In this document: positions 25,141 through 33,668 of the stretch, piece after piece
Layout: each line of letters begins with the position of its first letter
Numbering within the stretch: the first letter of the stretch is position 1
Notes under the pieces: generated by a model
What the model saw: only the letters and a program-made list of their open reading frames with translations
Told to the model about the DNA's origin: nothing
The model's database searches: none
NCBI RefSeq assembly: GCF_036250675.1
Contig: NZ_CP109592.1
Location: forward strand, 6,758,001 to 6,822,000
Direction: 5' to 3'
Length of the DNA: 64,000 nucleotides
From: Streptomyces sp. NBC_01689
Lineage (GTDB): Bacteria > Actinomycetota > Actinomycetes > Streptomycetales > Streptomycetaceae
Translations under genes and position numbers: made by a program

Positions 25141-26127
25141 GTGACCCCCGCCTCCGACACCCTGCGCACCGCCCTCGCGGACCTGCTCGACGGGCTGCCG
25201 CCGAAGGCCGCCGCCCAGGCCGTCGACCGGCTGATCGCGAACTACCGGGGGACCACCCCCACCCACGCCCCGATCCTCCGCGACCGTTCGGACGTGGTGG
25301 CGTACGCCGCCTACCGGATGCCGGCGACGTTCGAGGCGGTGCGCGCCGCGCTGGAGGCGTTCGCGGACGCGGTCCCGGGGTGGAGCCCCGCGAGCCACCT
25401 GGACGTCGGCGGTGGCACGGGCGCCGCGACCTGGGCGGTGAACGCGACCTGGCCGGGCGAGCGTCCCGTGACCGTGTTCGACTGGGCCGAGCCGGCCCTC
25501 GCGCTGGGCCGCGAGATCGCCGCCACGAACCCGGAACTGACGCCGGCGGAGTGGACCCGGGCCCGCATCGGAGCGGCGCTCACTTTCGAGAGCACTGATC
25601 TCGTGACGGTCTCCTACGTTCTCGGCGAGCTCACCGCGGCCGACCGTGCCTCCGTCGTGACGGCCGTGGCCGCCGCCGCGCGGGCCGTCGTGATCATCGA
25701 ACCGGGCACGCCCGACGGATACGCCCGGGTGATCGAGGCCCGCGACCGCCTGATCGACGCCGGGTTCCGTGTCGCCGCGCCCTGTCCGCACAGCGCGGCC
25801 TGCCCCATCGTGCCCGGCGAGGACTGGTGCCACTTCTCCGCCAGGGTCAGCCGTTCCTCCCTCCACCGGCAGGTCAAGGGCGGGTCCCTGGCGTACGAGG
25901 ACGAGAAGTTCAGCTACGTCGCCGCCACCCGTCTCCCCGCGGACCCGGCCGCCTCCCGCGTGGTGCGCAAGCCGCAGATCCGCAAGGGGCAGGTACTGCT
26001 GGACCTCTGCGGCCCGGACGAGTCCCTGCACCGCGAGACGGTGACCAAGCGCCACGGGCCGCTCTACCGCGCGGCCCGGGACGCGGACTGGGGCGACGCC
26101 TGGCCGCCGCCCGCCGACGAGGACTGA
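25141..26127 (+). CDS. Rsm22-family small ribosomal subunit methyltransferase-like protein
   Basis: A 328-aa protein of the Rsm22/METTL17 family, which act in small-ribosomal-subunit assembly. An AdoMet-type motif HLDVGGGTGAATWA lies near 85-98. A cysteine set CPHSAACPI (near 219-227) with DWCHFSARVSR shortly after matches the Fe-S cluster motif reported for this family. The basic stretch KPQIRKGQVLLDLC near 280 fits rRNA contact. GTG at 25141 gives the usual length. Bacterial members are poorly studied, so true methyltransferase activity is uncertain. Stands alone. Confidence 0.85.
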   Translation: MTPASDTLRTALADLLDGLPPKAAAQAVDRLIANYRGTTPTHAPILRDRSDVVAYAAYRMPATFEAVRAALEAFADAVPGWSPASHLDVGGGTGAATWAVNATWPGERPVTVFDWAEPALALGREIAATNPELTPAEWTRARIGAALTFESTDLVTVSYVLGELTAADRASVVTAVAAAARAVVIIEPGTPDGYARVIEARDRLIDAGFRVAAPCPHSAACPIVPGEDWCHFSARVSRSSLHRQVKGGSLAYEDEKFSYVAATRLPADPAASRVVRKPQIRKGQVLLDLCGPDESLHRETVTKRHGPLYRAARDADWGDAWPPPADED

Positions 26128-26256
26128 CCGCACCGCTCGCCCGGGTCGGCGGGGTCGGCTGTGCCGGGGCGGCCACGGTCCCGGGCCCGGGCCGCGCCTT
26201 CCTTCGTGCACGCGCCCGCACTCGTCCCCCCGGCTCCCCGTCCCCGCCTCACGGCC

Positions 26257-27114
26257 TCACCGCAGTTCCTGCGTGCAGCACTTCACGCTGCCGCCGCCCT
26301 TGAGGAGTTCGCTCAGGTCGATGCCGACGGGCTCGAACCCCCGGTCGCGGAGCGGCCCGAAGAGCCCGGCCGCGGCCTGCGGCAGCAGCACGTGCAGGCC
26401 GTCCGAGACCCCGTTCAGGCCGAACGCGGCGGCGTCCTCGTCGCCGGCGGTCAGCGCGTCGGGGAACAGCCGGCGCAGCACCTCGCGGCTGCCGGGGGAG
26501 AACGCGGGCGGGTAGTACATGATCTCGTCCGTCGTGTCGTCGAGGACGGTGAGGGCCGTGTCCAGGTGGTAGTGGCGGGGGTCGACCAGATCGAGCCCGA
26601 GCACCGGGCGGCCGAAGAACTCCTGGGCCTCGCCGTGCGACAGGGGGCTCGCCCGGAAGCCGCGCCCGGCGAGCAGGTAGGAGGCGGTGACCGCGAAGTC
26701 GCCCTCGCCCTCGTTGACGTGCACCGGCTCACGGACGTGCCGGAAGCCGTGGGCGCGGAACCACTCCAGGTGCACGGGAGCCTCCGCCGCCCGTTCCCGG
26801 TGCGCGAACCGCGCGCCGAGGACCCGGCCGTCCACGACCGTCGCCCCGTTCGCCGCGAACACCATGTCCGGCAGCCCGGGACGCGGGACGAGTTCCTCGA
26901 CCGTGTGCCCCAGCGAGCGGTAGCGGTCGCGCAGGTCCTCCCACTGGGCGACGGCGAGCGCCACGTCGACCGGTTTGGAGGGGTCCATCCAGGGGTTGAT
27001 GGCGTAGGTGACGCCGAAGTGCTCGGGCGGGCACATCAGATAGCGCCGGGGTGTGGCGCTGCGCAGAGGGTGCAAGGAGGTCTCCTCACGGGCCGCGGGG
27101 CAGATGATGCCCAT
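26257..27114 (-). CDS. Dimethylargininase-like amidinohydrolase (DDAH)
   Basis: A 285-aa enzyme of the amidinotransferase (beta/alpha propeller) fold, expected to hydrolyse N,N-dimethylarginine or a related guanidine to citrulline and an amine. Visible signs: YAINPWMDP near the N-terminus, MVFAANGATV (substrate Asn region), HVNEGEGDFAVT (catalytic Glu/Asp area), YHLDTALTVLDD with the catalytic His, and GGGSVKCCTQEL with the C-terminal nucleophile Cys. ATG at 27114 gives the family length; ATG at 27036 is an alternative. It is divergent from a TetR regulator 331 nt away. Confidence 0.87.
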   Translation of the reverse strand: MGIICPAAREETSLHPLRSATPRRYLMCPPEHFGVTYAINPWMDPSKPVDVALAVAQWEDLRDRYRSLGHTVEELVPRPGLPDMVFAANGATVVDGRVLGARFAHRERAAEAPVHLEWFRAHGFRHVREPVHVNEGEGDFAVTASYLLAGRGFRASPLSHGEAQEFFGRPVLGLDLVDPRHYHLDTALTVLDDTTDEIMYYPPAFSPGSREVLRRLFPDALTAGDEDAAAFGLNGVSDGLHVLLPQAAAGLFGPLRDRGFEPVGIDLSELLKGGGSVKCCTQELR

Positions 27115-27445
27115 GGTGCGCCGGGAGTCGCCGTCCGGCTCTTCGGCGAACGGGTGGTCCGCACGGGGCCGCCCCGGCTCTGGCTCCCTCGGCCGCCCCG
27201 ACGGCCACCCGGCACCGGCTCCCACGGCCGCTCGGCCCCCGCTCCGACGGTCACCCGGGCCCCGCTCCCACAGCCACCCGCGCACGCCCTCCCGGCGCGT
27301 TCCCGAGCCACGCGTACCTGAGGCCGCCCACGCACCCACGTCCTGACCGCCCCCCCGCACGCCCACCAGCACTCCTCCGGCGCGCCCCCCGTCAGCCCGA
27401 ACGGCGGCGAGACGCGCCGTCTTGGGCACCTGTTAGGTTCGCCCC
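27115..27445. other. Intergenic region between DDAH and TetR genes
   Basis: About 330 nt with no gene. It holds imperfect GC-rich repeats of the type GCTCCCACRGCCRCYCG (about 27205-27290). It carries the promoters for the divergent genes; no clear palindromic operator was seen. Confidence 0.45.
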
Positions 27446-28093
27446 ATGGCCCCGACGTCCCCCCGGCCCGCCCAGCCCGCCGGCCGCTCCGCCCCCGACT
27501 CCTCCCGCCGCAGCGAGAGGTCCCGCCGGGCGATCTTCGACGCGGCCCTCGCCCTCGTCGGCGAGGTCGGCTACCCCCGGACCACGATCGAGGGCGTCGC
27601 CGCCCGCGCCGGTGTCGGCAAGCAGACGATCTACCGGTGGTGGCCCTCGAAGGCCGCCGTGCTCCTCGACGCCTTCATGGACCTCGCGGAGCGGGCCGCG
27701 CGGGAGGCGGGCCAGGAGTCGTACGAGATCCCGGACACCGGTGACCTGGCCGCCGACCTCAAGCAGGTCCTGCGCGCCACCGTCGACGAGCTGCTGAACC
27801 CCGCGTTCGAGGTCCCCTCGCGGGCCCTGGCGGCCGAGGGCCTGGTGAACGAGGAGCTCGGCGCCGAGTTCGTCACCAAGCTCCTCGAACCCCAGCTCCA
27901 GCTGTACGTGAAGCGGCTCAGGTCCGCCCAGGACGAGGGCGTGCTGCGGGCCGGCCTCGACCCCCGGATCGCCCTGGAGCTCTTCGTCTCCCCGCTCGCC
28001 CAGCGCTGGCTCCAGCGCACCGGCCCGATCTCGTACGCGTACACGGACACCCTGGTCGAGTACGCCCTGTACGGGCTCACGCCTCGCGGATGA
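27446..28093 (+). CDS. TetR-family transcriptional regulator
   Basis: A 215-aa regulator. The N-terminal TetR DNA-binding domain is clear: SRRAIFDAALALVGEVGY, TTIEGVAARAGVGKQTIYRW with PSKAAVLLDAF. The C-terminal part (about 100-210) is helical and ligand-binding in this family (TetR_C, with the LFVSPLAQRWL pattern). ATG at 27446 has only a weak ribosome site. Its target is unknown; the divergent DDAH gene is the natural candidate. Confidence 0.9.
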   Translation: MAPTSPRPAQPAGRSAPDSSRRSERSRRAIFDAALALVGEVGYPRTTIEGVAARAGVGKQTIYRWWPSKAAVLLDAFMDLAERAAREAGQESYEIPDTGDLAADLKQVLRATVDELLNPAFEVPSRALAAEGLVNEELGAEFVTKLLEPQLQLYVKRLRSAQDEGVLRAGLDPRIALELFVSPLAQRWLQRTGPISYAYTDTLVEYALYGLTPRG

Positions 28094-28132
28094 ACCGGGG
28101 CATAGCGTCGCTTCCCGTGTGATATCGAATCG

Positions 28133-28163
28133 CGCATCCGGTGTCCCGCGCACCCCGGATGCG
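28133..28163. terminator. Hairpin after the TetR gene
   Basis: CGCATCCGG (28133-28141) pairs perfectly with CCGGATGCG (28155-28163) around a 13-nt loop, 40 nt after the TetR stop codon. Confidence 0.55.
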
Positions 28164-28292
28164 AGGTCTGTCCACCCGGGGCGCAGGATGGTGGGACCAT
28201 GGGGCTTGTCGGATGCCGGTCGCGAAGGCGTCCGCCGGGTACGACCGCATCGGCACGACCGCTGTCGGCACCACTGCTAGGCGAGGAGATTG

Positions 28293-29021
28293 ATGAGCGC
28301 AGAGTTCGGCCGCCGCTCCGGCGCGCAGGGCAGGATCTCCCAGTGGCTGCGTGGTCGCCGTCCCAAGGAGATCGCCGACGACGGCGGGCGTGAGGGCCTG
28401 CTGCTCGCCGCTGCCGCCGCCGGGCTGCCGCTCGCGCAGGCCGCTTACCCCTCCGGCTACCGATGTTCCTGCGACCGTGTCGGCTGTCCCACGCCCGCGC
28501 GCCATCCCGTGTCCTTCGCCTGGCAGACCCAGTCCACGACCGACCGCGCGCAGGTCGAACGCTGGGTGCGGCATCAGCCGGAGGCCAACTTCATCACCGC
28601 CACCGGCATGGTGCACGACGTGCTCGACGTGCCGGTCGACGCGGGCCGCGAGGCCCTGGAGCGGCTGCTCGCCTCCGGTGTCGAGGTCGGTCCCGTCGCG
28701 GAGAGCGGCGACGGACGCATGTTCTTCTTCACCCTCACCCGCGGCACGCCCGAGGACGAGGACGAGTGGTGGCCCTGTGAGCTGGACTCGCACCCCGAGA
28801 CGACGGACGAACACCCCGGTCTGCGCTGGCACTGCCGCGGTTCCTACGTCCTCGTCCCGCCGGCCCGGCTCCCCGGTGATCTGACCGTCGACTGGCTGCG
28901 CGGCCCCGAGCATCCGCTGCCCGACCCGCTGAGCCTGCTCGAAGCGCTGACGGACGCCTGCGCCCGCTACGCGGGGGAGAACGAGTCGGACCAGCTGGCC
29001 GCCTGGCCGCACCGCGGCTAG
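28293..29021 (+). CDS. Bifunctional DNA primase/polymerase (Prim-Pol, AEP)-like domain protein
   Basis: A 242-aa protein resembling the stand-alone N-terminal Prim-Pol domain of actinobacterial and plasmid replication proteins. Visible pattern: LAQAAYPSGYRCSCDRVGCPTPARHP (a Cys-containing start, given here in two overlapping parts: AYPSGYRCSC and GCPTPARHP), a WVRHQPEANFITATG strand, VLDVPVDAGREAL where the catalytic DxD usually sits (here D-V-P-V-D), and WHCRGSYVLVPPARLP, the substrate-binding end. No helicase part follows, so a role in repair or replication priming is possible but the acidic motif is altered. ATG at 28293 has GAGGAG five bases upstream. Start TTG 28290 is possible. Confidence 0.78.
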   Translation: MSAEFGRRSGAQGRISQWLRGRRPKEIADDGGREGLLLAAAAAGLPLAQAAYPSGYRCSCDRVGCPTPARHPVSFAWQTQSTTDRAQVERWVRHQPEANFITATGMVHDVLDVPVDAGREALERLLASGVEVGPVAESGDGRMFFFTLTRGTPEDEDEWWPCELDSHPETTDEHPGLRWHCRGSYVLVPPARLPGDLTVDWLRGPEHPLPDPLSLLEALTDACARYAGENESDQLAAWPHRG

Positions 29022-29071
29022 ACACCGCGGCTGGACAGCGGGACTGGACACCGCGGCTGGACACCGGGCCC
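29021..29071 (+). repeat. 13-nt tandem repeat beginning at a stop codon
   Basis: Units of the form GACACCGCGGCTG stand at 29021-29033, 29034-29046 (GACAGCGGGACTG), 29047-29059 and 29060-29071 (truncated). A partial copy (ACCGCGGCTA) lies within the last codons of the primase-like gene and its stop. Slippage appears to have copied the gene's end. Confidence 0.75.
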
Positions 29072-29167
29072 ACGGCCACCCCGGCCCGTGACCGGCCACC
29101 GCCTGCGGCCGCCCCGTCCCCGCCGCACCCACCGGACCCGTCCCGGCGGGTGCTGCGGGACGGGCCG

Positions 29168-30220
29168 TCAGCCGCCCTTCGCCGCCGTCAGCCCCTCGAC
29201 CCGGCCCAGCACCGTCACCCGCTGGTCCTGGGCGCCCTTCGCCGGGTCCAGGGCCGCCTGGTTCGAGACGAACCCCAGCGTGAGGGACTGCCGGGCGTCA
29301 CCGGTCGTCAGGGCCTTGACGTCGGCGCTCTGCGCGGGAAGTTCGGTGCCCTGCGCGGCGGTCTGCTTCTCGTAGCGCTGCGTGGTGAAGAAGACCAGCG
29401 CCCCGCCGTCCGCGGTGCGCAGCCCGACCGGGGCGTAGTCGCCCGAGGTCAGCGGCTCGTCGATGTACTGCCGGGCGAGACCGGGCCTGCTCGCGTTCCT
29501 GTCGCGCAGGGCCCGCCACTGCGAGGTGTGGACGCCCGGCGCGAACGTCTCGCCGCCGCTCCTCAGGTACGTCGCGTAGGCCTGGCTCAGCTGCCCCGGA
29601 CCTACGGCGAGAGCCGCGTCGTCCGCGGTGACCGGCTGTGCCCAACCGTCCTTGTCCTGACGGAACTTCGGCACGTCGGTACCCGCCAGCACGGTGAGGT
29701 AGGAGGCCCGCCACACGTCGTTCGCGGCGCCGCGGGTGAAGACGAGCAGCCAACGGCTGCCGGCCTGGCCCTTGTTGGCCGCGGTGTCCGCGACGAACCA
29801 GCGCGGCCAGCCCGCCTTCGCGGGGATGGCGAACCTCGCGTCGTTCAGCTCCAGCGGCGAATACCCCGGATTGCCGCCGGGGTTGTTCCGCCGGCCGGCC
29901 TTCAGCTTCGCGCCGTCGATCGCCCCGAGCGCGCCCGTGACGCGGTCCTCGTCCAGCGAAGGATCGTTGGCCTGGTCGGCCTTGTTGTACGCGGTGGTGA
30001 AGTCGGCGAGGGCGCGGGCGGCCTCGCCGCGCGTGGCCGTCGGGACGACCTCACGCTCCCCGTGCACCACCACGCAGCCGCTCGCCGTCACGGACAGGAC
30101 GGCCACCGCGCCCGTCACCAGGGCGAGACGGTGGCGGCCACCAGGTCCGGGACGGCGAAGTGCCGCCCGTGCGAGGCTAAGAAGTCTTCGAGGGCTGTGA
30201 CCCGTGCGATCCCTGCTCAT
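29168..30220 (-). CDS. Putative secreted lipoprotein coupled to efeU
   Basis: A 350-aa conserved actinobacterial-type protein without recognised enzymatic motifs. The N-terminus carries a basic region and a hydrophobic helix (LALVTGAVAVLSVTASGC, 32-49) ending in a lipobox-like TASG-C49, so it is probably a lipoprotein on the outer face of the membrane. The remainder is an alpha/beta globular domain with repeated short strands (WPRWFVAD, SRWLLVFTR). It overlaps the 3' end of efeU by 44 nt on the same strand, making it the last gene of the iron-uptake operon, although a shared function is only inferred. Confidence 0.8.
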   Translation of the reverse strand: MSRDRTGHSPRRLLSLARAALRRPGPGGRHRLALVTGAVAVLSVTASGCVVVHGEREVVPTATRGEAARALADFTTAYNKADQANDPSLDEDRVTGALGAIDGAKLKAGRRNNPGGNPGYSPLELNDARFAIPAKAGWPRWFVADTAANKGQAGSRWLLVFTRGAANDVWRASYLTVLAGTDVPKFRQDKDGWAQPVTADDAALAVGPGQLSQAYATYLRSGGETFAPGVHTSQWRALRDRNASRPGLARQYIDEPLTSGDYAPVGLRTADGGALVFFTTQRYEKQTAAQGTELPAQSADVKALTTGDARQSLTLGFVSNQAALDPAKGAQDQRVTVLGRVEGLTAAKGG

Positions 30221-31052
30221 CAGGTACCTTCACCTTCCCCTTCCCGGAGGCGAACCCTACCGGGGCGAGGAAGATCGCGAGTGTCGGGACCAAGTAGAGC
30301 GCCCACACCGTGATCTGAACGACGGTCGGATCGGGCTGGAAGTTGAAGACGCCCTTGAGGAGCGTGCCGTACCAGCTGTCCGGCGGGATCGTGCCACTGA
30401 TGTCGAAGGCCAGGTTCCGCAGCCCGGGGATCCAGTCGGCCTCCTGCAGGTCGTGCACGCCGTACGCGATCACGCCCGCGGCGACCACGACCAGCATGCC
30501 GCCGGTCCAGGTGAAGAACTTGGCGAGGTTGATCCGCAGGGCACCCCTGTAGAACAGCCAGCCGAGCACCACCGCGGTCGCGAGGCCCAGTGCGACACCG
30601 ATCAGCGGGCGCGGCGTGCCGTCGCTCGCCGCGTGCACCGACGCCCACACGAACAGCGCTGTCTCCAGGCCTTCCCGGCCCACGGCCAGGAACGCGGTCG
30701 CCACCAGCGCGCCGGTCCCCATCGCCAGCGCGGCGTCCAGCTTGCCGTGCAGTTCGGACCTCAGGTGCCGGGCGGTGCGCCGCATCCAGAAGACCATCCA
30801 GGTCACCAGGCCGACCGCGATGATCGACAGCGAACCGCCGAGCGCCTCCTGCGCCTCGAACGTCATCTCCTGGGAGCCGAATTCGAGCGCGCAGCCGAAG
30901 CCGAGCGCCAGCAGGATCGCCACGGCGATGCCGGCCCAGATGGGCCGCAGGGCGTCCCTGCGGCCCGTCTTCACCAGGTAGGCGATGAGGATGCAGACGA
31001 CGAGGCTGGCCTCCAGCCCCTCGCGCAGGCCGATCAGATAGTTGCCGAACAC
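30177..31052 (-). CDS. efeU: Iron permease of the EfeUOB system
   Basis: A 291-aa FTR1-family membrane permease with seven helices. The two REGLE iron-binding motifs are present: GLREGLEASLVV (7-18) and VGREGLETALFVW (near 124-136). It imports iron oxidised or delivered by EfeO and EfeB. The start ATG at 31052 follows the efeB stop by only 3 nt, so it is translated with that gene. The C-terminal tail (SGKGKVKVPDEQGSHGS) is hydrophilic. It follows the order efeO-efeB-efeU, which differs from the E. coli order. Confidence 0.95.
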   Translation of the reverse strand: MFGNYLIGLREGLEASLVVCILIAYLVKTGRRDALRPIWAGIAVAILLALGFGCALEFGSQEMTFEAQEALGGSLSIIAVGLVTWMVFWMRRTARHLRSELHGKLDAALAMGTGALVATAFLAVGREGLETALFVWASVHAASDGTPRPLIGVALGLATAVVLGWLFYRGALRINLAKFFTWTGGMLVVVAAGVIAYGVHDLQEADWIPGLRNLAFDISGTIPPDSWYGTLLKGVFNFQPDPTVVQITVWALYLVPTLAIFLAPVGFASGKGKVKVPDEQGSHGSQPSKTS

Positions 31053-31055
31053 GGG

Positions 31056-32321
31056 TTACGCCTCCTTGGAGAACAGCGTGCGCCCCCACCAGTCGTCCTT
31101 GTCCCGGACGCCGGGCGGGACGGCGAAGACCGCCGAACTCACGTGCTGGATGTACTCGTTGAGCGCGTCGGAGCGCGAGAGGCTGCGTTGCACGGGGATG
31201 AACCCCTTGCGCACGTCGCGCTGGTACGCGAGGAAGAACAGCCCCGCCTCCAGCCGGCCCAGACCGTCGGTGCCGTCCGTGAAGGAGTAGCCGCGGCGCA
31301 GCAGGGTGATGCCGTCGTTGGAGTCCGGATGCGCGAGCCGCACGTGCGCGTCCGGCTTCATCGCCTTCAGGAACGGCTCGTCGCGCTCCTTGGCCTTGCC
31401 GGCCGGCGCGCCCTCGCCCTTGTCCCGGCCGAACACGTCCTCCTGCTCCTGCAGCGAAGTGCGGTCCCAGGTCTCGATGTTCATCCGGATGCGGCGCGCC
31501 ACGAGGTACGAGCCGCCGGCCATCCAGGCCGGACCGTCGTCCTCGGACGCCCACACGAACTTCTTCAGCCGGTCCGGCTCGGTGCCCGCGATGTTGCGGG
31601 TGCCGTCCTTGAACCCCATCAGGTTGCGGGGGGTCTGGGCGTCCGGTGTCGTCGACGAGGTCTTGCCGAAGCCGAGCTGCGACCAGCGGATGGCGACCTT
31701 GCCGAACCCGATCCGGGCCAGGTTGCGGATCGCGTGGACCGCGACCTGCGGGTCGTCCGCGCACGCCTGGATGCACAGGTCGCCGTCGCTGCGCGCCGCC
31801 TCCAGGTTGTCGCCCGGGAACTTCGGCAGGTCGACGAGTGCCTGCGGGCGTTCCTCGGCCAGGCCGAACTTCCCGAAGAGCGAGGGGCCGAAGCCGATGG
31901 TCAGGGTGAGTCGCGACGGCTTGAGGCCCAGCGCCTCACCGGTGTCGTCCGGCGGCGCCTCGGCGAGCCCGCCGTAGGCGCCCTCGCCGACGGTGTGGCC
32001 GCCCGTCATGCGGCGGGCGGCCGCCGTCCACTCCTTGAGCATCTGGACGAACTCGGCACGGTCGTCGGTCTTCACGTCGAACGCGGCGAAGTGCAGCCGG
32101 TCCTGGACCGGCGTGGCGATGCCCGCCTGGTGGGTGCCGTGGAAGGCGACCGCGCCGCCGGTGTCGGCGCCCGCCGGGTCCACGTCGTTGCCGATCCGGG
32201 TCATCGCCACCGCGCCGCCGGCCGCGGCGGCGCCGAGCGCGAGCCCGGCACCGCCCCAGCCGATCAGTGAACGCCGCGACGGCGTGGGCCCGTCGGTGGT
32301 CTCCGTACTGTCCGTCGTCAC
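31056..32321 (-). CDS. efeB: Tat-exported DyP-type haem peroxidase/deferrochelatase
   Basis: A 421-aa DyP-family peroxidase. A twin-arginine signal (SRRSLIGWGGAGLALGAAAA, 15-34) directs folded export. The DyP signature GFKDGTRN (GxxDG, near 230) holds the catalytic Asp. It binds haem and, in the EfeUOB system, oxidises ferrous iron or frees iron from haem. Start ATG 32321 is 11 nt after the efeO stop, and efeU starts 3 nt after its end; the three form one operon under the iron box upstream of efeO. Confidence 0.95.
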   Translation of the reverse strand: MTTDSTETTDGPTPSRRSLIGWGGAGLALGAAAAGGAVAMTRIGNDVDPAGADTGGAVAFHGTHQAGIATPVQDRLHFAAFDVKTDDRAEFVQMLKEWTAAARRMTGGHTVGEGAYGGLAEAPPDDTGEALGLKPSRLTLTIGFGPSLFGKFGLAEERPQALVDLPKFPGDNLEAARSDGDLCIQACADDPQVAVHAIRNLARIGFGKVAIRWSQLGFGKTSSTTPDAQTPRNLMGFKDGTRNIAGTEPDRLKKFVWASEDDGPAWMAGGSYLVARRIRMNIETWDRTSLQEQEDVFGRDKGEGAPAGKAKERDEPFLKAMKPDAHVRLAHPDSNDGITLLRRGYSFTDGTDGLGRLEAGLFFLAYQRDVRKGFIPVQRSLSRSDALNEYIQHVSSAVFAVPPGVRDKDDWWGRTLFSKEA

Positions 32322-32332
32322 GATCGCCCCGC

Positions 32333-33481
32333 CTACTTGACCACGGCCGCGGCGAGCTTGGAGAGGGGCTCGGCGAGCGCGTTCACCGCGTCCGAGAGCT
32401 CCTTGCGCTGGTCCTTGGTGACCTTGTCGTAGGACACGAAGCCGTTCTGCGCCTTGTCCTTCGGGTCGTCCGAGCGGTACTTGTCGAGCACCGTGTTCAG
32501 CGCGGTGAACTGCTTGTCCAGCTCGGTGGTCAGCGCCTTGTCGTTCTGCTCGGCGACCGGCTTGAGCAGCTCGTAGGACTTCTGCGCGCCGTCGACGTTG
32601 GCCTTGAAGTCACTGAGGTCGGTGTGGGAGTAGCGGTCCTCCTCGCCGGTGACCTTGCCGGTGGCGACCTCGTCGAGCAGCTCCTTGGCACCGTTGGCCA
32701 TGGAGGTCGGGGTGATGACGGCCTTGCCGACGCGCTTCTGCCAGTCCTTCAGGTCGGTGACCAGCTGGCCGGCGAGGGTCTTCTGCTCGGCGCCGATCTT
32801 CTTGTCCTGCCAGAGGGACTTCTCCAGCGCGTGCCAGCCGGTCCACTTCTGGCCCTTCTCCAGGCCGTCGGCGCGGGTGTCGGTCTTCGGGTCGATGTCG
32901 CCGAAGGACTCGGCGATCGGCTCGGTGCTCTCCCAGCCCACACGCGAGGGGGCGAAGGCGTTCTTGGCGGCCTCCAGGTCACCGGCCTTGACGGCGGCGG
33001 CGAACGTCTCCACCTTCGGGAGCGTCGCGTCCGCCTGCTCCTGCGCGTACTCGCGGTAGGCGGCGACGGCCTTGTCCAGACGCGGGTCGCGCTTGGCGAC
33101 GCTGCCTCCGGTGACCGCGAGCTTCTGGCGGACGCCGAGCCCCTTCATGCCGGGGCGGCAGGCGATCTCGTACGAACCGGCCTTGACCTCGGCGGTCAGC
33201 GTGTACTTGGTGCCCGGGCCGATGTTCTCCTTCTCGGAGACGATGCGGTCGTCCGGGAAGAGGATCTCGACCTCGGTGGCCTGCGAGCCCTTGTTCTCGA
33301 TCTTCAGAGTGACCTGGCCGGCCGGGACCGACTTCGCCGACGTGGTGCACTTCGAGTCGGCGGCGGTCACCTGGATCGCGTCGCCGTCACCGGCGTCGCT
33401 CTTCTCGGTGCAGCCCGTTACGGCGGCCAGAGCGGCCGCGGTCGCGGCGGCGGTGACAACTGAGAGTCGGACGGCTCGCAT
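32333..33481 (-). CDS. efeO: Iron-uptake lipoprotein EfeO (cupredoxin plus imelysin domains)
   Basis: A 382-aa extracytoplasmic protein, first gene of the efeO-efeB-efeU operon. Signal peptide with lipobox AVTG-C24 anchors it as a lipoprotein. Residues about 35-130 form a cupredoxin-like domain (VEILFPDDRIVSEKENIGPG); the rest is an M75/imelysin-like helical domain with the GWESTEPIAESFGD motif and HALEKSLW (H-x-x-E type metal site). It captures iron for the EfeU channel. ATG 33481 precedes the signal peptide. Two iron-box palindromes lie 52-85 nt upstream. Confidence 0.95.
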   Translation of the reverse strand: MRAVRLSVVTAAATAAALAAVTGCTEKSDAGDGDAIQVTAADSKCTTSAKSVPAGQVTLKIENKGSQATEVEILFPDDRIVSEKENIGPGTKYTLTAEVKAGSYEIACRPGMKGLGVRQKLAVTGGSVAKRDPRLDKAVAAYREYAQEQADATLPKVETFAAAVKAGDLEAAKNAFAPSRVGWESTEPIAESFGDIDPKTDTRADGLEKGQKWTGWHALEKSLWQDKKIGAEQKTLAGQLVTDLKDWQKRVGKAVITPTSMANGAKELLDEVATGKVTGEEDRYSHTDLSDFKANVDGAQKSYELLKPVAEQNDKALTTELDKQFTALNTVLDKYRSDDPKDKAQNGFVSYDKVTKDQRKELSDAVNALAEPLSKLAAAVVK

Positions 33482-33532
33482 TCAGGCTCCAGGAGAACGA
33501 TGGACGGCACGGAAGGGACCGCGCTCGTATGG

Positions 33533-33566
33533 TGAGGCTGGCCTAACTTACCTGAGGCATACCTCA
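33533..33566 (-). promoter_or_regulatory. Two DmdR/IdeR-type iron boxes upstream of efeO
   Basis: TGAGG-CTGG-CCTAA (33533-33546) and TGAGG-CATA-CCTCA (33553-33566) are palindromes 20 bp apart that fit the DtxR-type iron-box half-sites TTAGG...CCTAA. Iron-loaded DmdR would repress the efe operon. Confidence 0.65.
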
Positions 33567-33668
33567 GTGCTACCCGGCCGTCCAGTGATTCAGCTCTCAC
33601 GGTCGGCACACAGACACGGCTTGATCACGGCGGCTCAAAGCAGACGCCACAGGGGGGCCAAGGGACGG

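Noticed and set aside
29021..29071. CRISPR-like array
   Set aside because: Units are 13 nt, directly contiguous with no spacers, and no cas gene is present.
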